A stretch of DNA of 46,148 bases from JBGPRB01 sp964422155 (GCA_964422155.1 CAYQZZ010000010.1:1-46148), one strand, 5' to 3'. Numbered from the stretch's first letter, positions 1-6,595 are shown. Notes: generated from the sequence alone by a model not told the origin. Numbers and translations: made by a program.

Positions 1-57
1 CTCGACTCGACGCGATATATATGTAATACTTATACGCGGGCGTCGGAATGGTTAGTT
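1..57. repeat. Island-end-like repeat, left copy
   Basis: This sequence aligns without gaps to 17213-17269. Shared blocks are CTCGACTC at the start, ATATAT and TACTT in the middle, ACGCG, and GGTTAGTT at the end. In both places it sits just beyond the 3' end of a minus-strand membrane protein gene. In the intact island the other copy is about 2 kb from the tRNA-proximal end. The left copy therefore looks like the matching part of a second, related element. It may continue to the left of the window. Confidence 0.55.
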
Positions 58-62
58 TAGAT

Positions 63-329
63 TTATGAGAGCAATTCTAGGGTACACCAAATCAACATAA
101 CCGCTCCAATCCCCTTTAGAACACCGCCATCTTTAACGAGGAATATGTCGATAAATATGAGCGCGAAGCCGATAATTATTGCCGCTAAAAGACGCCATTC
201 TTTGAGACTTAATCCAAGCGATTCGCCTTTGGCTCGCCGCCGTAGTAATCGTCGAATTAGAGCACCTAAGACTAAAACAACGATTGTGGACGCGACACCA
301 GCGAAAAAGCTCGTCCAAAAATCAGATAT
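63..329 (-). CDS. Small membrane protein with no standard start codon
   Basis: Function unknown. The frame reads ISDFWTSFFAGVAS, then a hydrophobic stretch ending LGALIRRLLRRRAKG, then LAAIIIGFALIFIDIFLV and GIGAVMLIWCTLELL before TAA. This gives about 88 residues with two or three membrane segments and a positive-inside Arg cluster, a pattern too regular to be chance. There is no ATG, GTG or TTG at the front of the frame. A Shine-Dalgarno-like AGAGGCGGAG lies 1-4 bases before an ATA codon at 327-329, so either ATA is the start or the gene is decayed at its 5' end. It is followed by the repeat at 1-57, just as the membrane gene at 17263-18291 is followed by its copy, so it may be the equivalent gene of a tandem island. 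Sequence similarity between the two proteins is not obvious. Confidence 0.45.
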   Translation of the reverse strand: MSDFWTSFFAGVASTIVVLVLGALIRRLLRRRAKGESLGLSLKEWRLLAAIIIGFALIFIDIFLVKDGGVLKGIGAVMLIWCTLELLS

Positions 330-360
330 GCTCCGCCTCTTTCGACTTATTCTACCATAA

Positions 361-400
361 AAAAGCCCGCTGGTTGTGTTGATTAGCGAGCTTCTTTTTT
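361..400. terminator. Bidirectional intrinsic terminator
   Basis: AAGCCCGCT (363-371) pairs with AGCGAGCTT (385-393), with one wobble pair. The hairpin is followed by CTTTTTT on the plus strand and, read on the minus strand, by GCTTTTTTA. It separates the small plus-strand gene at 494 from the minus-strand membrane gene at 63-329. Confidence 0.6.
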
Positions 401-493
401 ATAAGTTAGAAACAAACAATAAGCGTCTAGTAATCCCTGATTTTTGGGTTAAAATATATATATAGAGATATTAATAGAAAGGGGGTGACTATA

Positions 494-661
494 ATGAAAG
501 AAGGAGCGGCAGTTTCCGGCGCGTTTATGTTGGTGATAGGTATGTTTCTCTTAGCGTCAAAAAATAAGGCTAATTTAAGCGTTCTGGGGAAATACCAAGG
601 TAACGCCGGGGCTGTAATGACTTTTATAGGAGCGTTGTTACTCGGAATTGGTGCGTTTTAA
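494..661 (+). CDS. Small two-TM membrane protein, 55 aa
   Basis: ATG at 494 follows a strong ribosome binding site (GGGGGTGA at 481-488). The protein starts MKEGAAVSGAFML, has a first hydrophobic segment (about residues 8-22), a short polar loop with KNKANLSVLGKYQG, and a second segment (about 38-54, ending LLLGIGAF). It is a plausible genuine small membrane protein of unknown function. It ends 4 bases inside the convergent frame that stops at 658 and so abuts the integrase remnant. It lies outside the 69-bp repeat, in the flanking, possibly tandem, element. Confidence 0.5.
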   Translation: MKEGAAVSGAFMLVIGMFLLASKNKANLSVLGKYQGNAGAVMTFIGALLLGIGAF

Positions 662-708
662 CTCACTATCGCCTTGTAAAGCTTCAAACTATCCTCAAAC
701 CTTATATG
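658..708 (-). pseudogene. Remnant of a tyrosine recombinase C-terminus
   Basis: The last codons of this frame read RFEDSLKLYKAIVS followed by TAA. The intact island integrase ends RFEDSLKMYGAIVA followed by a stop. The rest of the second integrase is missing: only about 30 bases separate this tail from the tRNA-derived repeat at 739. The order (tRNA 3' end, then integrase on the same strand) matches the intact arrangement at 19176. This indicates a second island inserted at the same site whose integrase has been deleted internally. Confidence 0.65.
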
Positions 709-975
709 AGACAATAGATTAATTATTGAGTGTAAATCTGGCGGGAGCGCATGGGAGTCGAACCCACCGAAGACATGTTTAATGCCCCCCAACGGATTTG
801 AAGTCCGTTTGTTTGCATTCGAACTGTCAGCTTTCAGGTCAGCTATAAGGTCAGCTAATCTGTCAGCCAGCTTATCGCTGAGTTTCCTTTTACCCTGTAC
901 GAGCAATGTGATATGGGTACGACTGACACCCAGCTGACGGGCAAGTTCTGCCTGGGTAAGACTTTTTATTCTCAT
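658..975 (-). CDS. XRE-family HTH regulator, C-terminus read through the att site
   Basis: Residues 1-40 form a Cro/C1-type helix-turn-helix (MRIKSLTQAELARQLGVS, then RTHITLLVQGKRKLSDK). Such proteins bind operators and often control integrase or excision genes. Residues 40-55 are an Ala-Asp-Leu repeat encoded by a 12-bp DNA repeat. After about residue 62 the frame runs into the 69-bp tRNA-Sec repeat (GGIKHVFGGFDSHALPP) and then into an integrase tail (RFEDSLKLYKAIVS). The C-terminal third is therefore an integration product, and the protein's end would change when the island excises. It is the last gene of the minus-strand backbone operon, 6 bases after a small membrane ORF. The HTH call is firm; function of the fused tail is doubtful. 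Confidence 0.75.
   Translation of the reverse strand: MRIKSLTQAELARQLGVSRTHITLLVQGKRKLSDKLADRLADLIADLKADSSNANKRTSNPLGGIKHVFGGFDSHALPPDLHSIINLLSHIRFEDSLKLYKAIVS
739..807 (-). repeat. attL: 69-bp direct repeat of the tRNA-Sec 3' portion
   Basis: Base-for-base identical to 19177-19245. It covers the 3' part of the selenocysteine tRNA from the anticodon arm to the acceptor end. Outside these limits the two copies diverge at once. This is the target-site duplication expected when a tyrosine recombinase inserts an element into the 3' end of a tRNA gene. Confidence 0.93.
826..873. repeat. Four tandem 12-bp repeats inside attL
   Basis: GTCAGCT or GTCAGCC starts at 826, 838, 850 and 862, an exact 12-bp period. 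The array lies 19 bp inside the left attachment repeat, where recombinase arm or excisionase sites are expected. It is also in frame in the XRE gene, encoding an Ala-Asp-Leu 4-residue repeat, so either the DNA or the protein repeat could be the selected feature. Confidence 0.6.
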
Positions 976-981
976 GTCAGG

Positions 982-1071
982 TTAGAGCTCCAGCAATACT
1001 CTAATCACTATCATGATGCCGAGAATTATGAATAGTGTTCTCCAGGACACTTTGTCTAATAAGGTCTTCAT
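982..1071 (-). CDS. 29-aa single-TM peptide
   Basis: ATG at 1071 follows GGAGAG 4-5 bases upstream. The product starts MKTLLDKVSWRTLF, continues with a hydrophobic stretch IILGIMIVIRVLLEL, then TAA. It has a basic/polar start and a single membrane helix, like membrane peptides that accompany regulators. It lies between the 92-aa gene (stop 1083) and the XRE gene (start 975), so it is packed into the same operon. Function unknown. Confidence 0.45.
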   Translation of the reverse strand: MKTLLDKVSWRTLFIILGIMIVIRVLLEL

Positions 1072-1082
1072 CTTTCTCTCCT

Positions 1083-1361
1083 TTAATTGAACTGTGATAA
1101 TTCATGTTTCGTGTAGTATTCGGGGAACTCCATTAGTGTAACTGATAGCATCAAACCGATACCGATACGGCCGAGAATCGGCTTATCCCCATCGATGAAG
1201 ATAGTATCCACCGAACACATGCCTATCCAGCGAATCACTGCGCGTATATCCTCATCTGTCAGGTCTTCATCGCGCCTGGCGATTCTCAAGTTAGCCCTAG
1301 CCCAATCAACGAGTTCCCGTGAATTGATATAGCCATTGGGTTCTTCTATCTGGTCTATCAT
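1083..1361 (-). CDS. Hypothetical protein, 92 aa
   Basis: I do not recognise a family. The N-terminal half is acidic and helical (SRELVDWARANLRIARRDEDLTDEDIRAVIRW); the C-terminal half has a short hydrophobic segment (IGRIGIGLMLSVTLME region). Its ATG overlaps the stop of the upstream gene as ATGA (1358-1361), indicating translational coupling in the backbone operon. No cysteine pairs or enzyme motifs are visible. Confidence 0.7.
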   Translation of the reverse strand: MIDQIEEPNGYINSRELVDWARANLRIARRDEDLTDEDIRAVIRWIGMCSVDTIFIDGDKPILGRIGIGLMLSVTLMEFPEYYTKHELSQFN

Positions 1362-1831
1362 TGCTGTGGTTCTTCTGGCTTTACCTCTTCAAACCTATCC
1401 GGCCATTCGCGTACAAGGGTGTACCAGCCGAAGGTGTTTTTCTGCGGGTCAGGACCGAACACCCCTTTATCTACCAGTTCCTTGAGTGCATTGGATTTGA
1501 GAAGTGATTGGTACGCGTTATTCTTCGACCGGTAAACGGTACCCGTCTTTTTATCCTTAATCTGGACTTTACCGTTCGAAGCCACTGGTTTCCGTTTGCG
1601 GGAAAGGATTTCCTGAAGCTGTGTCATGATGGTGGAATGCTCATCTACCAAATGTTTGAGAGATTGGATTTCCTGGTTGAGGTAGTTGAGTGTCAACGGC
1701 TTCGGCTTTTCCGGCTGCGGTGGAATAGGTTCGGGTGGTGATTCTGCAGGTTTGGTTTCCTGGGGTTGCTGTTTTTCTGGTTCAGGTGGCGGGGGTGCAG
1801 GTTTCTTGACTGCTGATTTCTTGGTGCTCAT
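1358..1831 (-). CDS. Proline-rich, coiled-coil hypothetical protein
   Basis: Start chosen at ATG 1831 (MSTKKSAVKK) because GGAGG lies six bases upstream; an in-frame start at 1843 would sit upstream of that site. The first 45 residues are lysine, proline and glutamate rich with PPPPEPEKQQ-like runs and are probably disordered. A helical, probably coiled-coil segment follows (LNYLNQEIQSLKHLVDEHST, then IMTQLQEILSRKRK). The C-terminal 70 residues (VQIKDKKTGTVYRSKNNAYQ onward) look like a small folded module with basic and aromatic residues. Translation is coupled to the next gene. Function unknown; an architecture of this kind would suit a DNA- or partner-binding accessory protein. Confidence 0.72.
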   Translation of the reverse strand: MSTKKSAVKKPAPPPPEPEKQQPQETKPAESPPEPIPPQPEKPKPLTLNYLNQEIQSLKHLVDEHSTIMTQLQEILSRKRKPVASNGKVQIKDKKTGTVYRSKNNAYQSLLKSNALKELVDKGVFGPDPQKNTFGWYTLVREWPDRFEEVKPEEPQQ

Positions 1832-1966
1832 ATTGACCTCCAAAGTTTATTTGTCAATATGATTGTGTCGTGAAAATCAACAATCGTAAATCATTTTTTA
1901 AATAAAATAATCATTTCTTTAGTACAGTAAATAGCATTTATTATCATTGAAAGAAAAAGAAAAAAA

Positions 1967-2416
1967 TTAAAAAACAGACATAGACAGATGATACTTCCAA
2001 GCCTTATGCAGATTCCGCCATGACTCCTCAGCCATTTTGCCTTGGTCTGTAAGCTTGTATATGCTACGGGTGCTGATGACTACATGTATTCGGGCGTTTT
2101 TCCTAGTGCTATAAAGATGCCCGTGCGGAGGGGGATAAAGCATTGGGTCTTCTCGAACAAGCTCAACTAATCCGAGATACCGTGCTAACCTGAACAGTGC
2201 GGTGAAGCTATAGTATCGCATTCCTCGTAGCTTTCGGGGTTTTTCTCTACGCGTATTTTCTCGATAAACAAGCTCTTGATATGCATTGTGAATATCGTTG
2301 ATACTTGCTTCGGTAACCAGTTCACCCGTTCTTAATGGTATTTGACCCATTAAGACACTTTTAATGGTAAGACCAGGATGAGTAGATTGTGCTCCACGAC
2401 CTTTTATATTAGCCAT
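1967..2416 (-). CDS. Hypothetical protein, paralogue of the upstream gene
   Basis: Shares an ordered set of residues with the gene at 2409-3071: KGRGAQ/RGRAAN, PGLTIKSVL/PGWVIKEVL, then VTEASINDIHNAYQEL/VYEASVVDLYKTYVDL, a basic KLRG/KLKG, then SFTALFRLARYLGLVE/SFNTYFRFAEYLGLVE and a YKLTDQG/YRITQMG element. This spacing resembles a winged-helix-like domain, but I cannot name it. ATG 2416 is chosen because GGAG lies 9 bases upstream and overlaps the upstream stop (TAA at 2409-2411), giving an 8-base overlap. The paralogue's long N-terminal extension is absent. A 124-bp AT-rich gap with T-runs on the minus strand follows. Confidence 0.72.
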   Translation of the reverse strand: MANIKGRGAQSTHPGLTIKSVLMGQIPLRTGELVTEASINDIHNAYQELVYRENTRREKPRKLRGMRYYSFTALFRLARYLGLVELVREDPMLYPPPHGHLYSTRKNARIHVVISTRSIYKLTDQGKMAEESWRNLHKAWKYHLSMSVF

Positions 2417-3071
2417 GAAGTACACTCCTTGGCAATTTGAAGACTACTTTATCCCTAGTTCTTTTCCACGTGCCGCACAAGTCATCCCAGCTCTTATCAT
2501 CCTCTCTGCCCATCTGCGTAATCCTGTATGTCTTTTGTCTCATGCTCATGTTTAAGGTGGTGTAACCAGCACGTTCCACCAACCCAAGGTACTCTGCGAA
2601 TCGGAAGTACGTATTGAAGCTGTGTAGAGTTGGTCCTTTAAGTTTATGACGCTTATCCCTGAGCCTGTTTTCCTTATTGATAAGGTCTACATAGGTCTTA
2701 TAGAGGTCTACCACCGAAGCTTCATATACATACGCTCCTGAATACAGAGTGCGTTCCCTCAATAGGACTTCTTTTATCACCCAGCCTGGCCTTGGTTCGT
2801 TCGCTGCTCTACCTCTTAGCTCTGGTGTTAAATCTGGCTTGAATAATGACTTTGGTTGTCCCTGTATGTGTGTAGGTACTGGAGCATTAGAGGGCGTAGG
2901 TTTGACAGAAACGATCTTCTTAATAGGTGTATTCCCATAAATGGGCTTGTGTTCAGATGGTGACTTGGATTGCGTGGGGGAACTTAAGACAAACTTCGTC
3001 ATCATGAAAAATGGCACCATAGAAATAAGCTGATTGATCGTATCGTTTAAGTCGAACTGCTCATTTGCCAT
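2409..3071 (-). CDS. Hypothetical protein with proline-rich linker and shared C-terminal domain
   Basis: Residues 1-30 contain a hydrophobic patch (INQLISMVPFFMMTKFVL), residues 35-80 are a Pro/Ser/Lys-rich linker, and residues 85-215 form the domain shared with the downstream gene (PGWVIKEVLLRE, YEASVVDLYKTYVDLINKEN, HSFNTYFRFAEYLGLVE, YRITQMGRE, W-rich tail). Two adjacent copies of one domain, one carrying an N-terminal extension, point to a duplication with divergence. Start ATG 3071 is preceded by AGGTGAAA. The stop overlaps the downstream start. Function unknown; a role in DNA binding or partition is only a guess. Confidence 0.72.
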   Translation of the reverse strand: MANEQFDLNDTINQLISMVPFFMMTKFVLSSPTQSKSPSEHKPIYGNTPIKKIVSVKPTPSNAPVPTHIQGQPKSLFKPDLTPELRGRAANEPRPGWVIKEVLLRERTLYSGAYVYEASVVDLYKTYVDLINKENRLRDKRHKLKGPTLHSFNTYFRFAEYLGLVERAGYTTLNMSMRQKTYRITQMGREDDKSWDDLCGTWKRTRDKVVFKLPRSVLHG

Positions 3072-3824
3072 TGAAGTATTTCACCTATTAACCGATTGTT
3101 TTCATTTGTTATTAAGTGTATTTACTACAGTTGTACTGAAATTGCAAATGCGCAATATTTTAATGTTTTGAGCAACACTTATAATCCAGATTGCTGCAAA
3201 ACTAGGCTACAATTTCTTCATTTTTGTTGTTGTTTGGGGGTAGGTTTGCCCAGGAGTAAGGCTACCTACCCCCACCATGAACATCGAGGCACACCAGTAT
3301 CAATTGGTGTGCAACCTACCGTGTGTATCGACTCCACATAACAGACAGACAGCGGATGCACTAAATTTACTTTTCATACTTTCCATAATATTGTAGGCTA
3401 AAAAACAAATTCCGCGAATTACTGTTTTAGCGCTTTTTGGAAGCTCGTAATGAATTATGAGCAGGTTGTTTCAATATGCGGAAAAATTTTCGGAGTAAGT
3501 TTATTCGGTGGTGTATTCTATAAGTGGACATACCCATGCAGTTAAATATGGCTGCTGATAAATGTAGTCATAGCTGTAGTTAATTACGGCTACTTCAGAC
3601 ACAGCCATAATTGTGTAGTGATAAGGCAGTTTATCGTGTAGATATTGCCGTAAATTTAGCAGATGCTATGTGTAAATAATACACAGCACAGATTTTGCAG
3701 ATTCAAAAAGATTCACTTTTTGCTAAACGCACAAACAAAAAGTGGGGAGCGTCTAGGGGTTAGGCTTAATTCAATTTGCTGCGATAAGCAAAAATTCTAC
3801 ATAGTGGTCACCCAGCAACACCAG
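3072..3824. other. 750-bp gap rich in hairpins, candidate origin or ncRNA region
   Basis: No convincing gene on either strand. Two strong hairpins come first: TGGGGGTAGGT (3235-3245) with ACCTACCCCCA (3264-3274), a perfect 11-bp stem, and GCACACCA (3289-3296) with TGGTGTGC (3305-3312). Five imperfect hairpins follow in a row at 3548-3571, 3571-3592 (TAGCTGTA with TACGGCTA), 3599-3616, 3625-3649 and 3664-3688. None has a terminator-like U-tract. Part of 3137-3160 (TGAAATTGCAAAT then GCAA) recurs at 16669-16690. The position between backbone genes suits a replication or transfer origin, or a structured RNA. Confidence 0.5.
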
Positions 3825-4253
3825 CTAAAACTTTATCTCATCCTCTAGCCCCTTCACTGATTTACCGAGTTCATCGGCGAGCTTATAAAACATCTTTTGC
3901 ATTAATCGAGCCATGTGAACTTGGAGAAGGACAGAGGGTACTGCAGCAGGATTGGTCTGCATCATGCGGTTGATGATATCGTGGATTTCTTGTTCGGCAG
4001 GTAATAAACCTTTTTCGGTATTCTGTGAACTCTGCAAACTAGCCCCGGCCTCGACACTCCCGACGACATAGTATCCGGTACTTCTGAATGGAGTTTCACT
4101 AATACAATGAGCCGCTCGATGCCCATCAAAAGCCCCATGAGTATGTTCACACTGACAATATTGGCAATAGAAGACATACTGGTTACCCCTCCGGATACAT
4201 AATATTATTGGAGTATTGTCTTTCCAGCCGATTATGGGTGTTGATGTTGACAT
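3825..4253 (-). CDS. Zinc-finger-like protein with GHR-HC motif
   Basis: The N-terminal part carries CQYCQCEHTHGAFDGHRAAHC (residues 30-50): a CxxC pair, then H-x-HG, GHR and a final HC, which looks like a compact zinc site. Similar CxxC...HxHG...GHRxxHC signatures occur in small proteins of mobile elements, from memory and without a name. Residues 70-142 are helical with no clear motif. The gene starts 2 bases after the J-like protein stops and ends the upper part of the operon before the hairpin-rich gap. Role unknown; nucleic-acid or protein binding is plausible. Confidence 0.72.
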   Translation of the reverse strand: MSTSTPIIGWKDNTPIILCIRRGNQYVFYCQYCQCEHTHGAFDGHRAAHCISETPFRSTGYYVVGSVEAGASLQSSQNTEKGLLPAEQEIHDIINRMMQTNPAAVPSVLLQVHMARLMQKMFYKLADELGKSVKGLEDEIKF

Positions 4254-4255
4254 AA

Positions 4256-4717
4256 TTAACCCTCCTTTAACTTCTCAACCTTACGTATCTTCTCATATGC
4301 TAGATTTATCTTTGTCATCTGCTCATTTGCATCCGGGCCGCTATACACATCAGAGTGATATAACTTGCTCATTACCCTGTACGCAGCATTTATAATCTCA
4401 GGTGGTGCAGAAGGCTGTATGTACAGCACATCATAAGCTGTTCGGCCGTCCATAGGTGTTATTGCTGGGCGCTTCTTTGTCTGTGGCCCTGTCTTTTTAG
4501 TTGAGCGTATACCTACTCTCTCAACTCTGTTGAACAATTTGAAGCACTCAACAATCAAGTCGTCTTCATAAGAGTAGCTCACAACCCAAGCCTTGTTGTC
4601 TTCGTCCCAATGCCGGCAGCTAGTCATGATGTCACCCTTTATCCACTCAACAAACTCTTTGTTATAGGGTGTTTTAACCCATATATCATTCTCTCTGTAG
4701 ATGATGGTTGCTATCAT
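4256..4717 (-). CDS. J-like domain protein with HSD in place of HPD
   Basis: The C-terminal ~65 residues look like a DnaJ domain: TAYDVLYIQPSAPPEIINAA, then YRVMSKLYHSDVYSGP and MTKINLAYEKIRK. The catalytic HPD tripeptide needed to stimulate Hsp70 reads HSD, so Hsp70 activation is doubtful. The N-terminal ~75 residues (ATIIYRENDIWVKTPYNKEF, WDEDNKAWVVSY) resemble small domains found at the front of phage and plasmid J-like proteins. ATG 4717 is chosen because GGAGG sits four bases upstream; an upstream in-frame start at 4771 lacks such a site. It lies downstream of the ATPase gene, separated by the 9-bp iteron array. Confidence 0.78.
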   Translation of the reverse strand: MIATIIYRENDIWVKTPYNKEFVEWIKGDIMTSCRHWDEDNKAWVVSYSYEDDLIVECFKLFNRVERVGIRSTKKTGPQTKKRPAITPMDGRTAYDVLYIQPSAPPEIINAAYRVMSKLYHSDVYSGPDANEQMTKINLAYEKIRKVEKLKEG

Positions 4718-4780
4718 AATGCCTCCATTGTGTAACCGTATAAACCGATTAACTAGCTTGTTTAACCGCAAGCACCGAAA

Positions 4781-4895
4781 ACGTTGGAAATGTTAGAAAA
4801 GTTAGTAAAAATGTGTGTGTGTGTTTTACTCTTATACATACTTTTGCTACCTTTCTAACGTTTTTAACATACTTAACGTTTCCAACGTTTCCAAC
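4781..4895. repeat. Inverted arrays of 9-bp iterons
   Basis: On the plus strand three 9-bp units run from 4781 to 4807: ACGTTGGAA, ATGTTAGAA, AAGTTAGTA. On the minus strand, between 4895 and 4844, a partial unit is followed by ACGTTGGAA, ACGTTAAGT, ATGTTAAAA, ACGTTAGAA and a degenerate unit, all in a strict 9-bp register. The arrays face each other across an AT-rich core with a TG run. This is how Rep-binding iterons or a cooperative operator look. The block lies between the ATPase gene and the J-like gene, where the mRNA could also fold into a long hairpin. Confidence 0.7.
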
Positions 4896-4913
4896 TGATG
4901 TCTCTACCTCCTA

Positions 4914-6083
4914 CTACTTTCCTTCTTTTCTCCAGACCTCAATCTGGCTATCCTGTACTCCATATCTATCACACGCTTTGACGAGCATCCCGAGAGTCAA
5001 ATAAACTCGAACTTTACCTCCTGCAGACCCTATCTTGAAACCGAAGTCATCTCGTATTATGCGGTTACGCTGAACGTGGCTGAGTAATAGAGCAGGGTGG
5101 CTGTTCCCATATTCTTTTCTAATCGTTGGCTCAATATCACTCACATCAACATTTAGCTTTGCTGGTATCCAAGCCTCACTATATCTATCAACAACCAATA
5201 AAATAATCGTTCTCAGAATAGTTGGCTGCTCTAGTGAACTCTCATCCTCTCGTAGCTCTTCAGACTTGTCCCTCACCTCACGGACAATCTCTCCAATAAA
5301 TAGCTGGTCTTCAAGCACAGATGCTACCGCAATTATGGGCATGTAGCTGTCAAGTATGCCCGACTCCACACCTTCCCACTGCGCCCTCACTCTTGGAACT
5401 TCAGGAAGAGCTGAGAGCAGACTCTGTATCTTCTTTATGAATGTTTCTAAGTCTATGCCATCATCCTTCTCATTAAGTTCAAAGAATTTCGCAAACGGCT
5501 CAGCTCTTTTCCGGCGGAGAGCATGGATACTTATTAGTCTTCTCTGGAGCATAGGCTTGCGAACGGAGAATTGTCTGTGGATAATGGTTGCTCCATAAGT
5601 TGCCGCGCGTTCAAGCTCGTGAGTATCTCCCACCATGACCATCTTTGCGGTCTGAGCAGCGGATTTGCTGTACCTGGTAACTAGGACACCTTCAATGTCC
5701 TCTATCCTGAACTCCCCAGCTTCCTCAAGAATAAGCGTGCCCTTGTTTGATTCTTTCATTGCAGCCCTGAGCGCAGCTTCAGTAGAAGTCTTCTCAGTCA
5801 GCCTTGATACTTTACGACAAACTGTACCTAGCACATCGAGGACTTGGCTCTTGCCTGTGGAAGTATCACCATAGAGCATAAGGCCAGGGAACACACTATA
5901 TTGGTCAATGTAATAGGTTGCAACAGCATAATAGCCAATTAGTTTTCTCTCAAAGTCATTTAAGCCAGTGCAGAGACGCAGAACCCTGTCTATTTCCTCA
6001 ACTGCTTGAGCGAGCCCAGCATACTCAGGGAGTACTCTTGATTCGGGGTTCCAATCCGGTTTCTGGTTTTCTTCATCAGGCAT
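4914..6083 (-). CDS. P-loop ATPase, helicase/replication-like
   Basis: A 389-residue protein with Walker A GDTSTGKS (residues 71-78) in the context PGLMLYGDTSTGKSQVLDVL and a Walker B-like hydrophobic strand TLILEEAGEF (about 115-124). A conserved Arg-rich stretch (QRRLISIHALRRKRAEPF) may contain the arginine finger. The C-terminal 100 residues may be a winged-helix domain (LLLSHVQRNRIIRDDFGFKI). The pattern is like AAA+ or SF3-type helicases of plasmids and integrative elements, but I cannot assign a named family. The start has GGAGG seven bases upstream. It is the likeliest replication or maintenance gene of the island and lies beside the iterons. Confidence 0.78.
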   Translation of the reverse strand: MPDEENQKPDWNPESRVLPEYAGLAQAVEEIDRVLRLCTGLNDFERKLIGYYAVATYYIDQYSVFPGLMLYGDTSTGKSQVLDVLGTVCRKVSRLTEKTSTEAALRAAMKESNKGTLILEEAGEFRIEDIEGVLVTRYSKSAAQTAKMVMVGDTHELERAATYGATIIHRQFSVRKPMLQRRLISIHALRRKRAEPFAKFFELNEKDDGIDLETFIKKIQSLLSALPEVPRVRAQWEGVESGILDSYMPIIAVASVLEDQLFIGEIVREVRDKSEELREDESSLEQPTILRTIILLVVDRYSEAWIPAKLNVDVSDIEPTIRKEYGNSHPALLLSHVQRNRIIRDDFGFKIGSAGGKVRVYLTLGMLVKACDRYGVQDSQIEVWRKEGK

Positions 6084-6289
6084 AGCATTACCTCCTACTG
6101 TTCATAACTGGGAACTGGATTCTTACACCCGAATAAGGAGCTTATCTTTCATTAAGATAAAATCTGTTACTATGCGGTATGCTCGATGCATGCACCGGGG
6201 GCAATACGGCGGGTTTTCAGACCGTGCTGTCCATATATGACAACAATCAGGATTTTGACATTGGAGCTTCGTTATACGCGGAATTATAT

Positions 6290-6595
6290 TCATTTGCTAC
6301 CTCTCTTCAATCTTAGCCTGAGTTCACTGAAGTTAACCCCCTCTTGAGGTTGAGTTTTGTTGGCAATGTTTACCTCCACGTTCTCGACCTGGCCTGCCTT
6401 CTTGCGGAGCTGCAGGTCCCGGATTGTCCCCTGAAGAGATTCTATGGCGAGGTCTAGGGTTGTACCCGGCTTCACAAGCGTTAATGTAACCGCGTTCATG
6501 AACCCCTCCAACTCACCATCGAAGCCCTCTTCCACCAGGTCTTTGGTTAGCCGAATGGTCTGAGCAGTCTCATGGACTTTGAATATCCTTCTCAT
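6290..6595 (-). CDS. Hypothetical protein, 101 aa
   Basis: A strong ribosome binding site (AAAGGGGGTGA) precedes ATG 6595. The protein is mostly helical with a mid region LVKPGTTLDLAIESLQGTIRDLQLRKK and a basic end ELRLRLKRGSK. No recognised domain. It belongs to the backbone operon, upstream of the ATPase gene. The 206-bp gap to the ATPase holds a 7-bp hairpin (TTATCTT 6142-6148 with AAGATAA 6154-6160) and no gene that I can support. Confidence 0.7.
   Translation of the reverse strand: MRRIFKVHETAQTIRLTKDLVEEGFDGELEGFMNAVTLTLVKPGTTLDLAIESLQGTIRDLQLRKKAGQVENVEVNIANKTQPQEGVNFSELRLRLKRGSK

Noticed and set aside
133..360. ATG-started frames on both strands at the left end
   Set aside because: Their composition is Arg/Ser-rich without hydrophobic pattern or domain, while a different minus-strand frame (63-329) gives a coherent membrane protein.
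3096..3341. 81-codon plus-strand frame in the hairpin-rich gap
   Set aside because: Cys-rich random composition, no ribosome binding site, and it runs across two strong hairpins.
4813..5004. 63-codon frame with a Thr-Phe-Leu repeat
   Set aside because: The repeat is the translation of the 9-bp DNA iterons; the frame also runs into the ATPase gene on the other strand.
6180..6250. Serine-tRNA-like anticodon arm (CGGTCTGAAAACCCG on the minus strand)
   Set aside because: No acceptor stem, D-arm or proper T-arm could be found around it; the similarity is local only.
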